A stretch of 49,141 bases of DNA from positions 1 through 49,141 of the forward strand of contig LFRV01000110.1 of NCBI GenBank assembly GCA_001512485.1, read 5' to 3'. Each line of letters opens with the position of its first letter. The first letter of the stretch is position 1. The notes under the pieces are model-generated. The model did no database searches. It was not told where the DNA came from and worked only from the letters and a program-made list of their open reading frames with translations. The position numbers and the translations under genes were made by a program. Shown in pieces: positions 35,794 to 44,964 of this stretch. The DNA is from Clostridiales bacterium DTU069. GTDB lineage: Bacteria; Bacillota; Clostridia; DSM-8532.

Positions 35794-37134
35794 ATGCCTG
35801 TTAAACTAGCTTGCATTTCCCTGGGATGCCCTAAAAATTTGATCGACAGTGAAATAATGCTGGGCATGCTAAACCAGGGTATGTTTGAAATTACAACAGA
35901 TATAGAAAACGCTGATATTATTATTGTAAACACATGCGCGTTTATAGACGAAGCGAAGGAAGAAGCCGTTGATACGATACTTGAAGCCGCAGAATTTAAA
36001 AAATACGGAAAACTGAAAGTATTGGCCGTTACGGGGTGTCTGGCACAGCGTTATCGTGATGAAATTATCTCCGAAATACCTGAAGTAGATCTCGTTCTGG
36101 GCACGGGGAACATTGCCGAAATACGCAAAGTAATAGAACAATGCTTTAACGAAAAACCTGGAGACAGGGTTTTTACAGACGAGCCGAAGGATATCGGGTA
36201 TCTAAACAGTACTCGTATGCTTTCAGGCAGCGGCCCTTCCCAATATCTGAAGATCGCGGAAGGATGCAGCAACCACTGCACTTATTGTGTTATACCGCGT
36301 TTGAGAGGAGCTTTCAGGAGCCGGACGTTCGAAAGCATTGTGAAGGAAGCCGAATACCTTGCCTGCAGCGGTGCTAAGGAACTTGTCCTTGTTGCCCAGG
36401 ATGTAAGCCGTTACGGCGAGGATTTATACGGGGAAAGCAAGATCGTCGACCTTGTGCGCATGCTTTCCGATATAGACGGCGTGAAATGGATCAGGCTTCT
36501 ATACTGTTATCCTGAAAGAATAACCGGCAGGTTGATAGAAGAATTTAATAGAAATCCGAAACTGTTAAAATACCTCGATATCCCGATCCAGCACGCATCG
36601 GATAAAATATTGAAACTGATGGGAAGGAAATGCAGGGAAAAAGATCTGGCTAATCTTTTGACCAGGTTAAGAAAAGAAGTGCCTGATATAATATTAGGAA
36701 CATCATTGATCACTGGTTTTCCGGGAGAAACCGAAGAAGATTTTGAGGTTCTCGTAGATTTTATTAAAAAATACCAATTTGACAGGCTCGGCGTTTTTGC
36801 GTATTCGCGTGAGGAAGGCACCCCGGCATATTCTATGAAAAGTCAGATTGATGAAGCAGTAAAACTGCAAAGACGCGACAGGATACTTGCGGTTCAACAG
36901 GATATAGCGGAAACAAGGATGAAATATAGAATAGGGAAAGTTTATGAAGTTCTTGCCGAAGGTGTGGCCGACGACGGCATTTTCTACTATGGAAGGTCGT
37001 ATGCCGAGGCTCCCGAAATTGATCCCGTTGTTTATTTTACTTCTCCCGATCCTGTTGAAACGGGGGAACTTGTGAATGTAAAAATTGTTTCCGTCGACGG
37101 AACGGATCTTATCGGTCACAGGCTTGAAGCATAA
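35794..37134 (+). CDS. rimO: Ribosomal protein S12 methylthiotransferase RimO
   Basis: This radical SAM enzyme adds a methylthio group to an Asp of ribosomal protein S12. ATG 35794 follows GGAGG at 6 nt; ATG 35770 has no such site. The 446-residue protein has an N-terminal methylthiotransferase domain (SLGCPKNLIDSE, VNTCAFIDEAK, GCLAQRY) with three Cys for the auxiliary cluster. The radical SAM core has GCSNHCTYCVIP, and a C-terminal TRAM domain follows (about 375-446). SLGCPKN and CAFI favour RimO over MiaB. pgsA follows 49 nt later, the common Firmicute arrangement. Confidence 0.95.
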   Translation: MPVKLACISLGCPKNLIDSEIMLGMLNQGMFEITTDIENADIIIVNTCAFIDEAKEEAVDTILEAAEFKKYGKLKVLAVTGCLAQRYRDEIISEIPEVDLVLGTGNIAEIRKVIEQCFNEKPGDRVFTDEPKDIGYLNSTRMLSGSGPSQYLKIAEGCSNHCTYCVIPRLRGAFRSRTFESIVKEAEYLACSGAKELVLVAQDVSRYGEDLYGESKIVDLVRMLSDIDGVKWIRLLYCYPERITGRLIEEFNRNPKLLKYLDIPIQHASDKILKLMGRKCREKDLANLLTRLRKEVPDIILGTSLITGFPGETEEDFEVLVDFIKKYQFDRLGVFAYSREEGTPAYSMKSQIDEAVKLQRRDRILAVQQDIAETRMKYRIGKVYEVLAEGVADDGIFYYGRSYAEAPEIDPVVYFTSPDPVETGELVNVKIVSVDGTDLIGHRLEA

Positions 37135-37183
37135 AAAAGGCTTTATGCCGCGGTTTTGCCGAAAGCGCTGAAAGGTGGTTAAA

Positions 37184-37753
37184 ATGAATTTACCGAATAA
37201 GCTTACATTTTTACGAATACTGCTGATTCCTGTTTTTCTGGCGCTTGTCCTGCCTGTTGGAAATAATTCATTGCTTGTTCCGGTTTCTCCTGAAACCGGC
37301 AGAATTATCGCGGCATTTGTTTTTGTGGCTGCTGCTCTTACCGATATGTTTGATGGAGCCATTGCAAGGAAAAAAGGATGCGTTACCGTATTGGGAAAAT
37401 TCCTTGATCCGATTGCCGACAAACTGCTTGTTGTTTCGGCTCTTATTGCCTTCATTCAATTGGGCGAAGTTTCGGCATTGGCCGTTATCATCATTATTAC
37501 AAGGGAATTTATTGTCCAGGGCATACGCATACTTGCGGCCAAGGACGCGGTTGTTATCCCTGCAGGATTTCTCGGTAAAGTAAAAACATTTACGCAGATG
37601 GTCGCAATTGTACTTATCCTAATAAAAAATTATCCATTCTCGCTTTTCACATCACTGTCGATAGGGCAATACCTGCTGTGGGTTTCGGTTATATTAACGG
37701 TCATATCCGGCTATCAATATGTTAAAGAAAACATCACGAGAATTAAAGAATAA
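37184..37753 (+). CDS. pgsA: CDP-diacylglycerol-glycerol-3-phosphate 3-phosphatidyltransferase
   Basis: Makes phosphatidylglycerophosphate at the membrane, the committed step to phosphatidylglycerol and cardiolipin. ATG 37184 follows AAAGGTGG. The 189-residue protein has the CDP-alcohol phosphotransferase signature DGAIARKKG...GKFLDPIADK (pattern DG-x2-AR-x8-G-x3-D-x3-D) near residues 57-79, and several membrane helices. It begins NLPNKLTFLRI, the standard family start. Together with the fatty-acid genes downstream it makes this region a lipid-synthesis neighbourhood. Confidence 0.95.
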   Translation: MNLPNKLTFLRILLIPVFLALVLPVGNNSLLVPVSPETGRIIAAFVFVAAALTDMFDGAIARKKGCVTVLGKFLDPIADKLLVVSALIAFIQLGEVSALAVIIIITREFIVQGIRILAAKDAVVIPAGFLGKVKTFTQMVAIVLILIKNYPFSLFTSLSIGQYLLWVSVILTVISGYQYVKENITRIKE

Positions 37754-37826
37754 TTGTTTCATTGCCCAACAGTTCTTTATGTTCAAATATTGCCTGGGAA
37801 TTTTTTCAGTTTTTCGAAATCGAATA

Positions 37827-37862
37827 TTGCATTACTGAAATAAATAGTTTATACTATTTATT
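37827..37862 (+). promoter_or_regulatory. fapR promoter with embedded palindromic operator
   Basis: TTGCAT (37827-37832), 17-nt spacer and TATACT (37850-37855). A perfect inverted repeat AATAAATAGT-TTAT-ACTATTTATT (37839-37862) spans the spacer, the -10 box and the likely start site. Autoregulation by FapR is the natural guess. The site only partly resembles the Bacillus FapR box (TTAGTACC...GGTACTAA), so another regulator is possible. Confidence 0.6.
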
Positions 37863-37894
37863 AACAGGATATATTATCAGGTAATAATTATTAG

Positions 37895-37960
37895 TCAGAT
37901 GCTGATGATACACCGGTTTCGGTGAGGGAAAGCCTTAAAAACAGGCGATATCTTACCGGA
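37895..37960 (+). ncRNA. Structured leader of fapR, possible regulatory RNA
   Basis: The leader can form TCAG-ATG...CTGA (37895-37905) and CACCG-GTTT-CGGTG (37911-37924). An outer stem GGTGAG (37921-37926) with CTTACC (37952-37957) would enclose GCCT/AGGC (37932-37935 and 37943-37946). The CGGTG arm and the GGTGAG arm overlap, so the second and third stems are mutually exclusive. I compared it by memory with cobalamin, TPP, fluoride, ZTP, c-di-GMP and guanidine classes and found no match. Confidence 0.35.
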
Positions 37961-38001
37961 CGGCAAACATTATTTATACTTTAGAAAGCAGGGTGTGATA
38001 A

Positions 38002-38598
38002 TTGAACAAAAGTTCACAGGCAAAAAAGGAAAGACAGACCAAACTTCTTAACAAATTAAAAGAAGATCCGTTCATGACAGACGAGGATATTGCCGAGTAT
38101 CTTGACGTAAGCATACCTACGATACGTCTTGACAGGCTGGAGCTTGGAATCCCGGAATTAAGAAAAAGGATCCGCGATGTCGCGGCGCAGAACCATAAAA
38201 AAGTAAGAGCACTTCATGCCGATGAGATTATTGGAGAAATTGTTGAAATACAATTAGGTAAAAGCGGCATCTCAATTCTTGATACAACCGAACAGATGGT
38301 TTTTGAACACTCCAAAATTGTAAGGGGACATTTCATATACTCTTTCGCGGAGTCTTTAGCGATTGCGGTTATAGACGCTGAAGTTGCTCTTGTCGGCATT
38401 GCAAATATTAAGTACAAAGTTCCGGTATATGCAGGTTCCAGGCTTGTCGCAAAGGCAACTGTCCGTCATGCCAGGCAGAGAAACTACATTGTCTGGGTAA
38501 TGATATACCATAAACAGCAGGAAGTTTTCAGGGGAAAGTTTATTCTTGTAGCAATTGGCAACAATGAAGATAAACAGCAAAGCGATAAACCCGAATAG
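38002..38598 (+). CDS. fapR: Transcriptional regulator of fatty-acid synthesis FapR
   Basis: FapR represses fatty-acid and phospholipid genes and is released by malonyl-CoA. The 198-residue protein has the N-terminal DeoR-like helix-turn-helix (DEDIAEYLDVSIPTIRLDRL, about 27-46) and a C-terminal hot-dog fold domain (about 75-190) that binds malonyl-CoA in characterised homologues. Start is TTG 38002, with AGGGTG at 6 nt. It heads the fapR-plsX-fabH-fabD-fabG-acpP run, as in other Firmicutes. Its own promoter carries a strong palindrome. Confidence 0.92.
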   Translation: MNKSSQAKKERQTKLLNKLKEDPFMTDEDIAEYLDVSIPTIRLDRLELGIPELRKRIRDVAAQNHKKVRALHADEIIGEIVEIQLGKSGISILDTTEQMVFEHSKIVRGHFIYSFAESLAIAVIDAEVALVGIANIKYKVPVYAGSRLVAKATVRHARQRNYIVWVMIYHKQQEVFRGKFILVAIGNNEDKQQSDKPE

Positions 38599-38643
38599 AA
38601 ATACTTTTTAATGTGATGGCATATCATTGTCCGGAAAGGCTGA

Positions 38644-39663
38644 GTGGATAAGTTGAGAGTTATCGTGGATGCTATGGGAGGAGACTACGCTCCCGAAGAG
38701 ATTGTAAAAGGCTGTATTGAAGCAGTAAATTTAAAAACTGGTTTTGATATAGAATTAATCGGGATTGAAGATGAAATACGTAAGGTACTGAAGAGGCAGG
38801 ATTACCCAAATGACCGGATCTTCGTTACCCATGCACCGCAGGTTATTACGAACAAAGACAAACCTACCGAGGCGATAAAGCATAAGAAAGATTCTTCGAT
38901 GGTAATTGGGCTTAAGAAAATAAAGGAAAACAAAGGCCATGTATTTATTTCAGCGGGAAGCACCGGAGCGCTACTTGCGGGAACCCTTCTGATTGCCGGA
39001 AGAATACCCGGTATAGTAAGGCCCGCTTTGGCGCCTGTAGTACCTTCATTAAGCGGCGGGGCGATGATTATTGACGCGGGAATGAATACGAATTGCAGAC
39101 CCATCAATTATGTCCAGTTCGCCGTAATGGGTTCAATATACATGCAGCAGATGTACAATATAAAAAATCCGCGTGTCGGCCTTGTTAATGTAGGGGCTGA
39201 AGAAGAGAAAGGAAACAAAGTTCTTAAAGAAGCCTTCTCTTTGCTGAACAAGTGCGATATAAATTTTGTCGGCAACATAGAAGGCCATGATATTGCGGAA
39301 GGTGTTGTCGACGTAGCGGTTTGCGACGGTTTCACAGGAAATGCGATGCTTAAGATGATGGAAGGGACGGGGAAATATCTTTTTCATCATATTAAACGTA
39401 TATATAACAGCAATCTTTTTTCAAAATTATCGGCTTTACTTGTTAGGGCGCATTTGAAGAAGCTAAAAGACAGTGTTGATCCGGAAATAGCAGGCGGAAC
39501 TCCGATTCTCGGGGTCAGCGGTCTTGTATACAAGTGCCACGGCAACAGCAGATCAAACGCCATAAGAAATACAATATTAAATGCGTGTAATCTGACTAAG
39601 AGTGTTTTTATCGGCAAAATCCAGGAGAAATTTTCTGCGATGGAGGTTAAAATTGATGCATGA
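38644..39663 (+). CDS. plsX: Phosphate acyltransferase PlsX
   Basis: Converts acyl-ACP to acyl-phosphate for PlsY, linking fatty-acid and phospholipid synthesis. The 339-residue product begins MDKLRVIVDAMGGDYAPEEI and contains ISAGSTGALLAG, DAGMNTNCRP and VCDGFTGNAMLK, all family hallmarks. GTG 38644 follows GGAAAGG; TTG 38653 is a possible alternative. Overlaps fabH by 8 nt. Confidence 0.95.
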   Translation: MDKLRVIVDAMGGDYAPEEIVKGCIEAVNLKTGFDIELIGIEDEIRKVLKRQDYPNDRIFVTHAPQVITNKDKPTEAIKHKKDSSMVIGLKKIKENKGHVFISAGSTGALLAGTLLIAGRIPGIVRPALAPVVPSLSGGAMIIDAGMNTNCRPINYVQFAVMGSIYMQQMYNIKNPRVGLVNVGAEEEKGNKVLKEAFSLLNKCDINFVGNIEGHDIAEGVVDVAVCDGFTGNAMLKMMEGTGKYLFHHIKRIYNSNLFSKLSALLVRAHLKKLKDSVDPEIAGGTPILGVSGLVYKCHGNSRSNAIRNTILNACNLTKSVFIGKIQEKFSAMEVKIDA

Positions 39664-40660
39664 TTTAAGTGTTGGCATTCTTGGCACAGGTATGTTTCTT
39701 CCGCCGGATTTATTGACAAACCACGATCTTGAGAAAATGGTGGATACATCGGACGAATGGATTGTAAGAAGGACAGGAATGAAGCAAAGACATATATTAA
39801 AAGAAGGAATCCCGTCTTACACAATGGGCGTTGAAGCTGCAAAACTGGCAATTGAAGACGCAGGGCTTACCCCGATGGATATAGATCTTATAATCGTTAC
39901 AACCGAAGCTCCTGACTTTTTATCGCCGTCGATGGCCTGCCTTATACAAAGGGATATTGGTGCGAAAAATGCGGCGGCATTCGACATGAATGCCGCGTGT
40001 ACCGGGTTTGTTTACGCCGTGGTGGCGGCGAAGCAGTTTATCAAGACGGGTTATTACCGTTATGTCCTTATTGTATCGAATGAAGGTTTAAGCCGCATAA
40101 CCGATTACAAAAACAGGAACACCTGTATTCTGTTCGGCGATGCGGCAGGCGCGGTTGTGCTCGGAGAGGTGCCCGGGGAGTATGGAATAAAGGAAAGCAT
40201 ACTGTATTCTTACGGTGACCTTGGGCATAACCTTACAATACCATGTTGTTATATTTCCGAAGAAGACAAGGAAAGAAGGCCAAGCGGAATGTACCGCAGC
40301 GTATGGCAGGACGGAAGCGAAGTATTTACTTTTGCTGTTCGCGCTATGACAGACTCAACAAAAAAGGTACTGGAAATGGCGGGTAAAACTCCTCAGGATA
40401 TTGATATGATTATTCCTCACCAGGCAAATATAAGAATAATCAACGGAGCGGCAAAACGCCTGAAAATAGACGATGATAAGGTAATGGCCATACTTGACAA
40501 AACAGGGAACATCTCGTCGGCTTCAATACCTGTTGCAGTTGATATCGCATCACGCGAGGGACGGTTGAAAAACGGTGATTCGCTCGTTATGGTCGCTTTT
40601 GGCGGCGGCCTGACATGCGGAGCAATTTATTTCATATGGGGGAAAAATCAGAGGCATTAG
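39656..40660 (+). CDS. fabH: 3-oxoacyl-ACP synthase III
   Basis: Starts fatty-acid synthesis by condensing acetyl-CoA (or branched acyl-CoA) with malonyl-ACP. The 334-residue product has the catalytic triad C115 (NAACTGFVYAV), H255 (PHQANIRI) and N285 (GNISSASIP). GGAGG (39642-39646) serves ATG 39656; TTG 39653, one codon earlier, is nearly as good. The start lies inside the plsX 3' end, so translation is probably coupled. In many relatives fabK follows; here fabD comes next. Confidence 0.95.
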   Translation: MHDLSVGILGTGMFLPPDLLTNHDLEKMVDTSDEWIVRRTGMKQRHILKEGIPSYTMGVEAAKLAIEDAGLTPMDIDLIIVTTEAPDFLSPSMACLIQRDIGAKNAAAFDMNAACTGFVYAVVAAKQFIKTGYYRYVLIVSNEGLSRITDYKNRNTCILFGDAAGAVVLGEVPGEYGIKESILYSYGDLGHNLTIPCCYISEEDKERRPSGMYRSVWQDGSEVFTFAVRAMTDSTKKVLEMAGKTPQDIDMIIPHQANIRIINGAAKRLKIDDDKVMAILDKTGNISSASIPVAVDIASREGRLKNGDSLVMVAFGGGLTCGAIYFIWGKNQRH

Positions 40661-40687
40661 GCTGTGATTTTAGCCGGAGGTGTTTTA

Positions 40688-41623
40688 ATGGGTAAAATAG
40701 CTTTTGTTTTTCCCGGGCAGGGAGCGCAGTATGCCGGCATGGCGAAGGAGATATGCGAGCAGTATCCAAAAGCGATGGAAATTATAAAAATGGCTTCGGA
40801 CGCCCTTGAAATTGATATGGAGGAAATGCTCTTCCGGGGTACCGATGAAGAACTTAGAATAACTGAGAATACGCAGCCCGCTATTCTTACGGCAAGTGCC
40901 GTATGCCTGCAGCCTGTTATCGAAAGCGGAATTGAAGCCGATTTCACAGCGGGTTTAAGCCTTGGAGAATATACCGCGCATGTTTATTCAGGCACGTTTT
41001 CATTCACCGATGCCGTAAAGCTTGTTCGAAAACGAGGGAAGTTCATGCAGGAAGCCGTTCCGCAGGGTGTCGGTTCAATGACCGCGATACTTGGAATGGA
41101 CAGGGAAGGAATCCTGAGTGTTTGCGCTTTGACGAAAAGCTATGGAATTGTCGAGCCTGTTAATTTCAATTGTCCCGGGCAGATTGTAATAGCCGGCGAA
41201 GTAAAAGCGGTTGAAAAGGCAGCCGAAATTGCGCTTGAAAAGGGAGCGAAAAGAGCCGTTCCTCTTTCGGTAAGCGCGCCGTTCCACAGCAGTATGATGG
41301 CTCCTGCCGGTGAAAAATTAAAAGCGGAGCTTGAATATATAAACTTAAGAAAAATGAGAATACCCGTGGTAGCCAATGTAAACGGTGAGATTGTGCCGTC
41401 GGAGAGCCAGGTTAAGGATACGCTCGTTCACCAGGTTTACAGCCCGGTTTTGTGGGAAGACAGCGTAAAAAACATGGTCGGCAAAGGCACTGATACATTT
41501 ATCGAAATAGGGCCCGGAAAGGTATTATCGGGTTTTATTAAGAAAATTGACAAAAGCGTTACGGTATTGAATGTTGAAGATATCAGTTCGCTTGACCGGA
41601 CGCTTAAGGTTTTAAAGGGGTGA
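40688..41623 (+). CDS. fabD: Malonyl-CoA:ACP transacylase
   Basis: Moves malonyl from CoA to ACP. The 311-residue product starts at ATG 40688 after GGAGG at 7 nt; a start at 40664 would read through that site. FVFPGQGAQY is the N-terminal signature, the nucleophile is S91 in GLSLGEYTA (Leu instead of the more usual His after the first Gly), and H200 lies in APFHSSMM. fabG begins 7 nt after its stop. Confidence 0.95.
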   Translation: MGKIAFVFPGQGAQYAGMAKEICEQYPKAMEIIKMASDALEIDMEEMLFRGTDEELRITENTQPAILTASAVCLQPVIESGIEADFTAGLSLGEYTAHVYSGTFSFTDAVKLVRKRGKFMQEAVPQGVGSMTAILGMDREGILSVCALTKSYGIVEPVNFNCPGQIVIAGEVKAVEKAAEIALEKGAKRAVPLSVSAPFHSSMMAPAGEKLKAELEYINLRKMRIPVVANVNGEIVPSESQVKDTLVHQVYSPVLWEDSVKNMVGKGTDTFIEIGPGKVLSGFIKKIDKSVTVLNVEDISSLDRTLKVLKG

Positions 41624-41630
41624 CAGGCGA

Positions 41631-42368
41631 ATGGATTTTTCGGGAAAAACGGTCGTGGTCACAGGCTCAAGCAGGGGTCTGGGAAAAGCCATCGCCGAAA
41701 AATTTGCTTCTCTGAACGCGAATGTAGTTATAAACGGAACCTCCGAAACGGTATTAAAAACGGAATCCGAGTTCCTTGAAAAAGGTTACCGCGTAAAAGC
41801 GGTAATAGGCGATGTTAGTATCGACGAAAACGCGAGAAAACTAATTGACACTGCTATCAGTGAATTCGGAGCCGTGGATGTTCTTGTTAATAACGCGGGA
41901 ATTATCCGCGATAAACTTCTGATAAGGATGACAGAAGAAGATTGGGACAGTGTCCTTGACGCAAACCTGAAAAGCGCTTTCTTATGCACGAAAGCGGCAG
42001 CGAAACCAATGATGAAAAAAAGGCACGGAACGATAATTAACATTACATCCGTTGTCGGACATATGGGCAATGCAGGCCAGGCAAATTACGCGTCATCCAA
42101 AGCCGGCATGATTGGTTTTACAAAATCGGTTGCGAAGGAGCTTGGGCCATGGGGAATAACCTGTAACGCCGTAGCCCCCGGTTTTATATTGACTGATATG
42201 TCGGGCGCATTAAACGATCAAATCAAGGAAAAATATATTGCGATGGTTCCTTTGAAAAGGGCCGGGACTCCCGACGAAGTAGCCGACGCAGTATGCTTCC
42301 TTGCATCGGACAGCGCAAAATACATTACCGGGCAGGTAATAAATATTGACGGTGGAATGGTTATGTAA
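41631..42368 (+). CDS. fabG: 3-oxoacyl-ACP reductase
   Basis: NADPH-dependent reduction of 3-oxoacyl-ACP, the first reductive step of elongation. The 245-residue short-chain dehydrogenase has cofactor loop [17 protein letters not shown], and catalytic S140, Y153 and K157 (YASSKAG). The C-terminus [14 protein letters not shown] is typical of FabG. GGGGTGACAGG upstream serves the start. The neighbours make FabG much more likely than another SDR. Confidence 0.95.
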   Translation: MDFSGKTVVVTGSSRGLGKAIAEKFASLNANVVINGTSETVLKTESEFLEKGYRVKAVIGDVSIDENARKLIDTAISEFGAVDVLVNNAGIIRDKLLIRMTEEDWDSVLDANLKSAFLCTKAAAKPMMKKRHGTIINITSVVGHMGNAGQANYASSKAGMIGFTKSVAKELGPWGITCNAVAPGFILTDMSGALNDQIKEKYIAMVPLKRAGTPDEVADAVCFLASDSAKYITGQVINIDGGMVM

Positions 42369-42441
42369 TATTATCTTTTATGAAAGCAATACTAAAGCTG
42401 ATAATATCTTTATGATTCCTGTCTGGAAGGGGGTGAAAGGT

Positions 42442-42672
42442 GTGGTATTTGAAAAAGTTAAGGAAATAGTTGTGGAGCAGCTTGGAGTCGAAGAGGATGA
42501 AGTTACATTGGAAGCCTCTTTCATAGACGATCTGGGAGCTGATTCGCTTGATATCGTTGAACTGATAATGGCTCTTGAAGAAGAATTTGACCTGGAAATA
42601 CCAGACAAGGAAGCTGAAAAAATTTCAACAGTAGGAGATGCAGTGGAATATATTAAATCACATACCTCCTAG
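42442..42672 (+). CDS. acpP: Acyl carrier protein
   Basis: Carries growing acyl chains on a 4'-phosphopantetheine arm. GTG 42442, after GGAAGGGGGTG, gives a 76-residue acidic protein starting [15 protein letters not shown], the normal ACP length; longer readings from 42346 would overlap fabG and have no family similarity. The attachment serine is S35 in [12 protein letters not shown] terminator follows at 42683-42715, ending the fapR-to-acpP transcription unit at least in part. Confidence 0.96.
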   Translation: MVFEKVKEIVVEQLGVEEDEVTLEASFIDDLGADSLDIVELIMALEEEFDLEIPDKEAEKISTVGDAVEYIKSHTS

Positions 42673-42682
42673 AAAACCGAAT

Positions 42683-42715
42683 AAAAAAAGTCCCATTGCG
42701 ATGGGGCTTTTTTTA
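42683..42715 (+). terminator. Rho-independent terminator after acpP
   Basis: AGTCCCAT (42689-42696), loop TGCG, ATGGGGCT (42701-42708) with an A run before and TTTTTTTATT after. One G-U pair in the stem. Confidence 0.85.
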
Positions 42716-42854
42716 TTCAAGAATAATCGGCATACGAAATCCCGGACAAACATTCGAATATGCATCAGTATGCCGAAAAATTTAATGTTTGCTGCGATAT
42801 GCTTCTTTCAAATAACGCTTCACAAAGATTACCGGCTGGTCTGCTTATATGGAA

Positions 42855-42893
42855 TTGACAGTTGGTGTTCATTTACATATATCACATTAATGT
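42855..42893 (+). promoter_or_regulatory. Strong promoter of fabF with palindrome at the start site
   Basis: TTGACA (42855-42860), 17-nt spacer and TATATC (42878-42883). A 10-bp palindrome ACATTAATGT (42884-42893) lies at the expected transcription start. Together with the terminator upstream, it makes fabF-rnc-radical SAM a separate unit. The rest of 42716-42937 shows nothing further. Confidence 0.6.
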
Positions 42894-42937
42894 CGGCCTT
42901 TCGTAAATGTTTTGGGTCTTTTGAGGAGGTTTTGAAC

Positions 42938-44170
42938 ATGAAAAGAAGAGTTGTAATTACAGGTATGGGCGTAATACACTCATTAGGGCAGGATATTGAT
43001 ACTTTTTGGGAATCTATAAAAAACGGAAAAAACGGTATTTCGACCGTGACCAGGATAGACTGCAGTAATTTTCCGACAAAAATAGCTTCGGAAATAGATG
43101 AATTCGATCCTGCAAAGTATATGGATAAAAAGGATGCAAAAAGGATGGATCTTTTTTGCCAGTATGCGATGGCCGCAACTCATATGGCAGTACAACAGTC
43201 AGGGCTTGATTTCAGCATCGAAGATCCCTTCCGCGTAGGGGTATTGATAGGCTCGGGCATCGGAGGAATAAAAACGCTTGAAGAACAGAAGGAGAATTTG
43301 ATGGAAAAGGGGCCTTCCCGCGTAAGCCCGTTTTTTATACCGATGATGATTGCGAATATGGCATCCGGGCAGGTTGCGATACGGTACGGCATACGTGGTT
43401 TTAACGAATGTGTGTCAACAGCCTGCGCAACGGCGAACCATTCTATCGGGGATGCGTTTCATGTAATTCGCACAGGTATCGCGGATGTAATGATTACGGG
43501 AGGTGCGGAAGCGCCTATTACCGAACTGTCGTTCGCCGGTTTCTGCTCGGCTAAGGCTATGAGTACCAACGAAGATCCTGAAACGGCGTGCAGGCCCTTC
43601 GATAAAAACAGGGACGGTTTTGTTATGGGTGAAGGCGCTGCTATAGTTGTGCTTGAAGAACTGGAACACGCAAGAAAACGCGGTGCAGCGATAATTGCCG
43701 AAGTAGTGGGATATGGATGCACATGCGATGCGTATCATATTACCGCGCCGCATCCTGACGGGATAGGCGGTGTTAAAGCAATGCAGTTTGCTATTGCTGA
43801 TGCGGGAATCACGCCGGAACAGGTGGATTATATAAACGCCCACGGCACATCAACCCCGCTTAATGATCCGAATGAAACATCGGTTATTAAAAAGGTCTTC
43901 GGTGATCACGCGTATAAGCTAGCGGTAAGTTCATCAAAATCAATGACGGGACATTTGCTTGGGGCAGCGGGCGGTATTGAGGCGATTATCACGGCGCTTG
44001 CGTTAAAGGACGGGTTCCTGCCGCCGACAATACATCTCGAAACACCTGATGAAGAATGCGATCTGGATTATGTTCCGAACAGGGGCAGAAAACAGGATAT
44101 TAAATACGCGTTATCGAATGCCTTGGGGTTTGGTGGACATAATGCTGTAATCGCGTTAAAAAAGTTTTAA
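42938..44170 (+). CDS. fabF: 3-oxoacyl-ACP synthase II
   Basis: Elongating condensing enzyme of fatty-acid synthesis. ATG 42938 follows GAGGAGGT at 7 nt and gives a 410-residue protein with the normal start RRVVITGMG; a reading from 42638 overlaps acpP and the terminator. The catalytic triad is C163 ([10 protein letters not shown]), H302 ([11 protein letters not shown]) and H339 ([10 protein letters not shown]). Separated from acpP by a terminator and its own promoter, so it can be expressed independently of the FapR-controlled group. Confidence 0.96.
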   Translation: MKRRVVITGMGVIHSLGQDIDTFWESIKNGKNGISTVTRIDCSNFPTKIASEIDEFDPAKYMDKKDAKRMDLFCQYAMAATHMAVQQSGLDFSIEDPFRVGVLIGSGIGGIKTLEEQKENLMEKGPSRVSPFFIPMMIANMASGQVAIRYGIRGFNECVSTACATANHSIGDAFHVIRTGIADVMITGGAEAPITELSFAGFCSAKAMSTNEDPETACRPFDKNRDGFVMGEGAAIVVLEELEHARKRGAAIIAEVVGYGCTCDAYHITAPHPDGIGGVKAMQFAIADAGITPEQVDYINAHGTSTPLNDPNETSVIKKVFGDHAYKLAVSSSKSMTGHLLGAAGGIEAIITALALKDGFLPPTIHLETPDEECDLDYVPNRGRKQDIKYALSNALGFGGHNAVIALKKF

Positions 44171-44175
44171 AAAAG

Positions 44176-44199
44176 GGGTAATGGGTTTACCCATTACCC
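44176..44199 (+). promoter_or_regulatory. Perfect 10-bp hairpin between fabF and rnc
   Basis: GGGTAATGGG (44176-44185), loop TTTA, CCCATTACCC (44190-44199). The T-rich run comes only 11 nt later (TTTTTT near 44210), so it is at best a weak terminator. It lies 27 nt before rnc, and might instead be a transcript-processing or RNase III site. Confidence 0.55.
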
Positions 44200-44226
44200 T
44201 TACAATGATTTTTTGGAGGGATAGTT

Positions 44227-44964
44227 TTGAAACAGGAAGAAAAAAAAGCGATTGGCATTCTTGAAAAAAACATTAACTATGTTTATAAAGACAAGAAAAA
44301 AGCACTCGAGGCAATTACTCACAGTTCATACGCCTATGAGAGGAAGGACAGGAAGCTTAACAGCAATGAAAGGCTTGAATTTTTAGGCGATTCGGTATTA
44401 AGCTTCGTTATTACAAAATACCTGTACAAAGAGGTTTCCGATATGCCTGAAGGAGAAATGTCAAAACTTAGGGCTTCAGTTGTATCGGAAGCGTCTTTGT
44501 CATGCTGTGCGAAAAAATTAAAAATCGGGGATGCACTGCTTCTTGGCAAGGGTGAGAAAGCTATGGGGGGCAGGGAAAGGGCTTCAATTCTCGCGGATGC
44601 GGTTGAAGCAATTATAGGCAGTCTTTTTCTCGACGGCGGGATTGATGCCGCGGAAGCGTTTATCCGAAAACATCTGAATGAAAACTACATCAAAGCGATA
44701 CAGGGTGAATTGTTCTTTGACTATAAGACCAGGCTCCAGGAAGAGATTCAAAAAAAAGGCCAGTATAGTATACGGTATTCCGTAATTAACGAAAAAGGCC
44801 CGGATCATGATAAAATATTTACTGTATCGGTATCGGTAAACGATGAAGTTATGGGAACGGGAAAAGGAAGAACAAAGAAAGAAGCCGAACAAAACGCGGC
44901 CGGCGATGCGCTGGACAAACTGGCGCAAAACGGGTTCGGCCAAATAACGGGAGAACACAAATGA
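44227..44964 (+). CDS. rnc: Ribonuclease III
   Basis: Cleaves double-stranded RNA in rRNA maturation and mRNA control. The 245-residue product has the nuclease signature NERLEFLGDSVL with the catalytic acidic cluster, LADAVEAIIGSLFLD as the second acidic site, and a C-terminal dsRNA-binding domain (about 165-235, GKGRTKKEAEQNAAGDAL). TTG start with GGAGGG at 6 nt. ATGA overlap with the radical SAM gene. In most relatives smc follows this pair; here it does not. Confidence 0.96.
   Translation: MKQEEKKAIGILEKNINYVYKDKKKALEAITHSSYAYERKDRKLNSNERLEFLGDSVLSFVITKYLYKEVSDMPEGEMSKLRASVVSEASLSCCAKKLKIGDALLLGKGEKAMGGRERASILADAVEAIIGSLFLDGGIDAAEAFIRKHLNENYIKAIQGELFFDYKTRLQEEIQKKGQYSIRYSVINEKGPDHDKIFTVSVSVNDEVMGTGKGRTKKEAEQNAAGDALDKLAQNGFGQITGEHK

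Noticed and set aside
36703..37455. 250-codon minus-strand frame
   Set aside because: Antisense to rimO and pgsA, both with clear catalytic motifs.
37895..37990. Assignment of the fapR leader to a known riboswitch class
   Set aside because: GGTGAGGGAAAGCC recalls a fragment of the cobalamin element and GGCGAT recalls fluoride, but the required conserved partners are missing in both cases.
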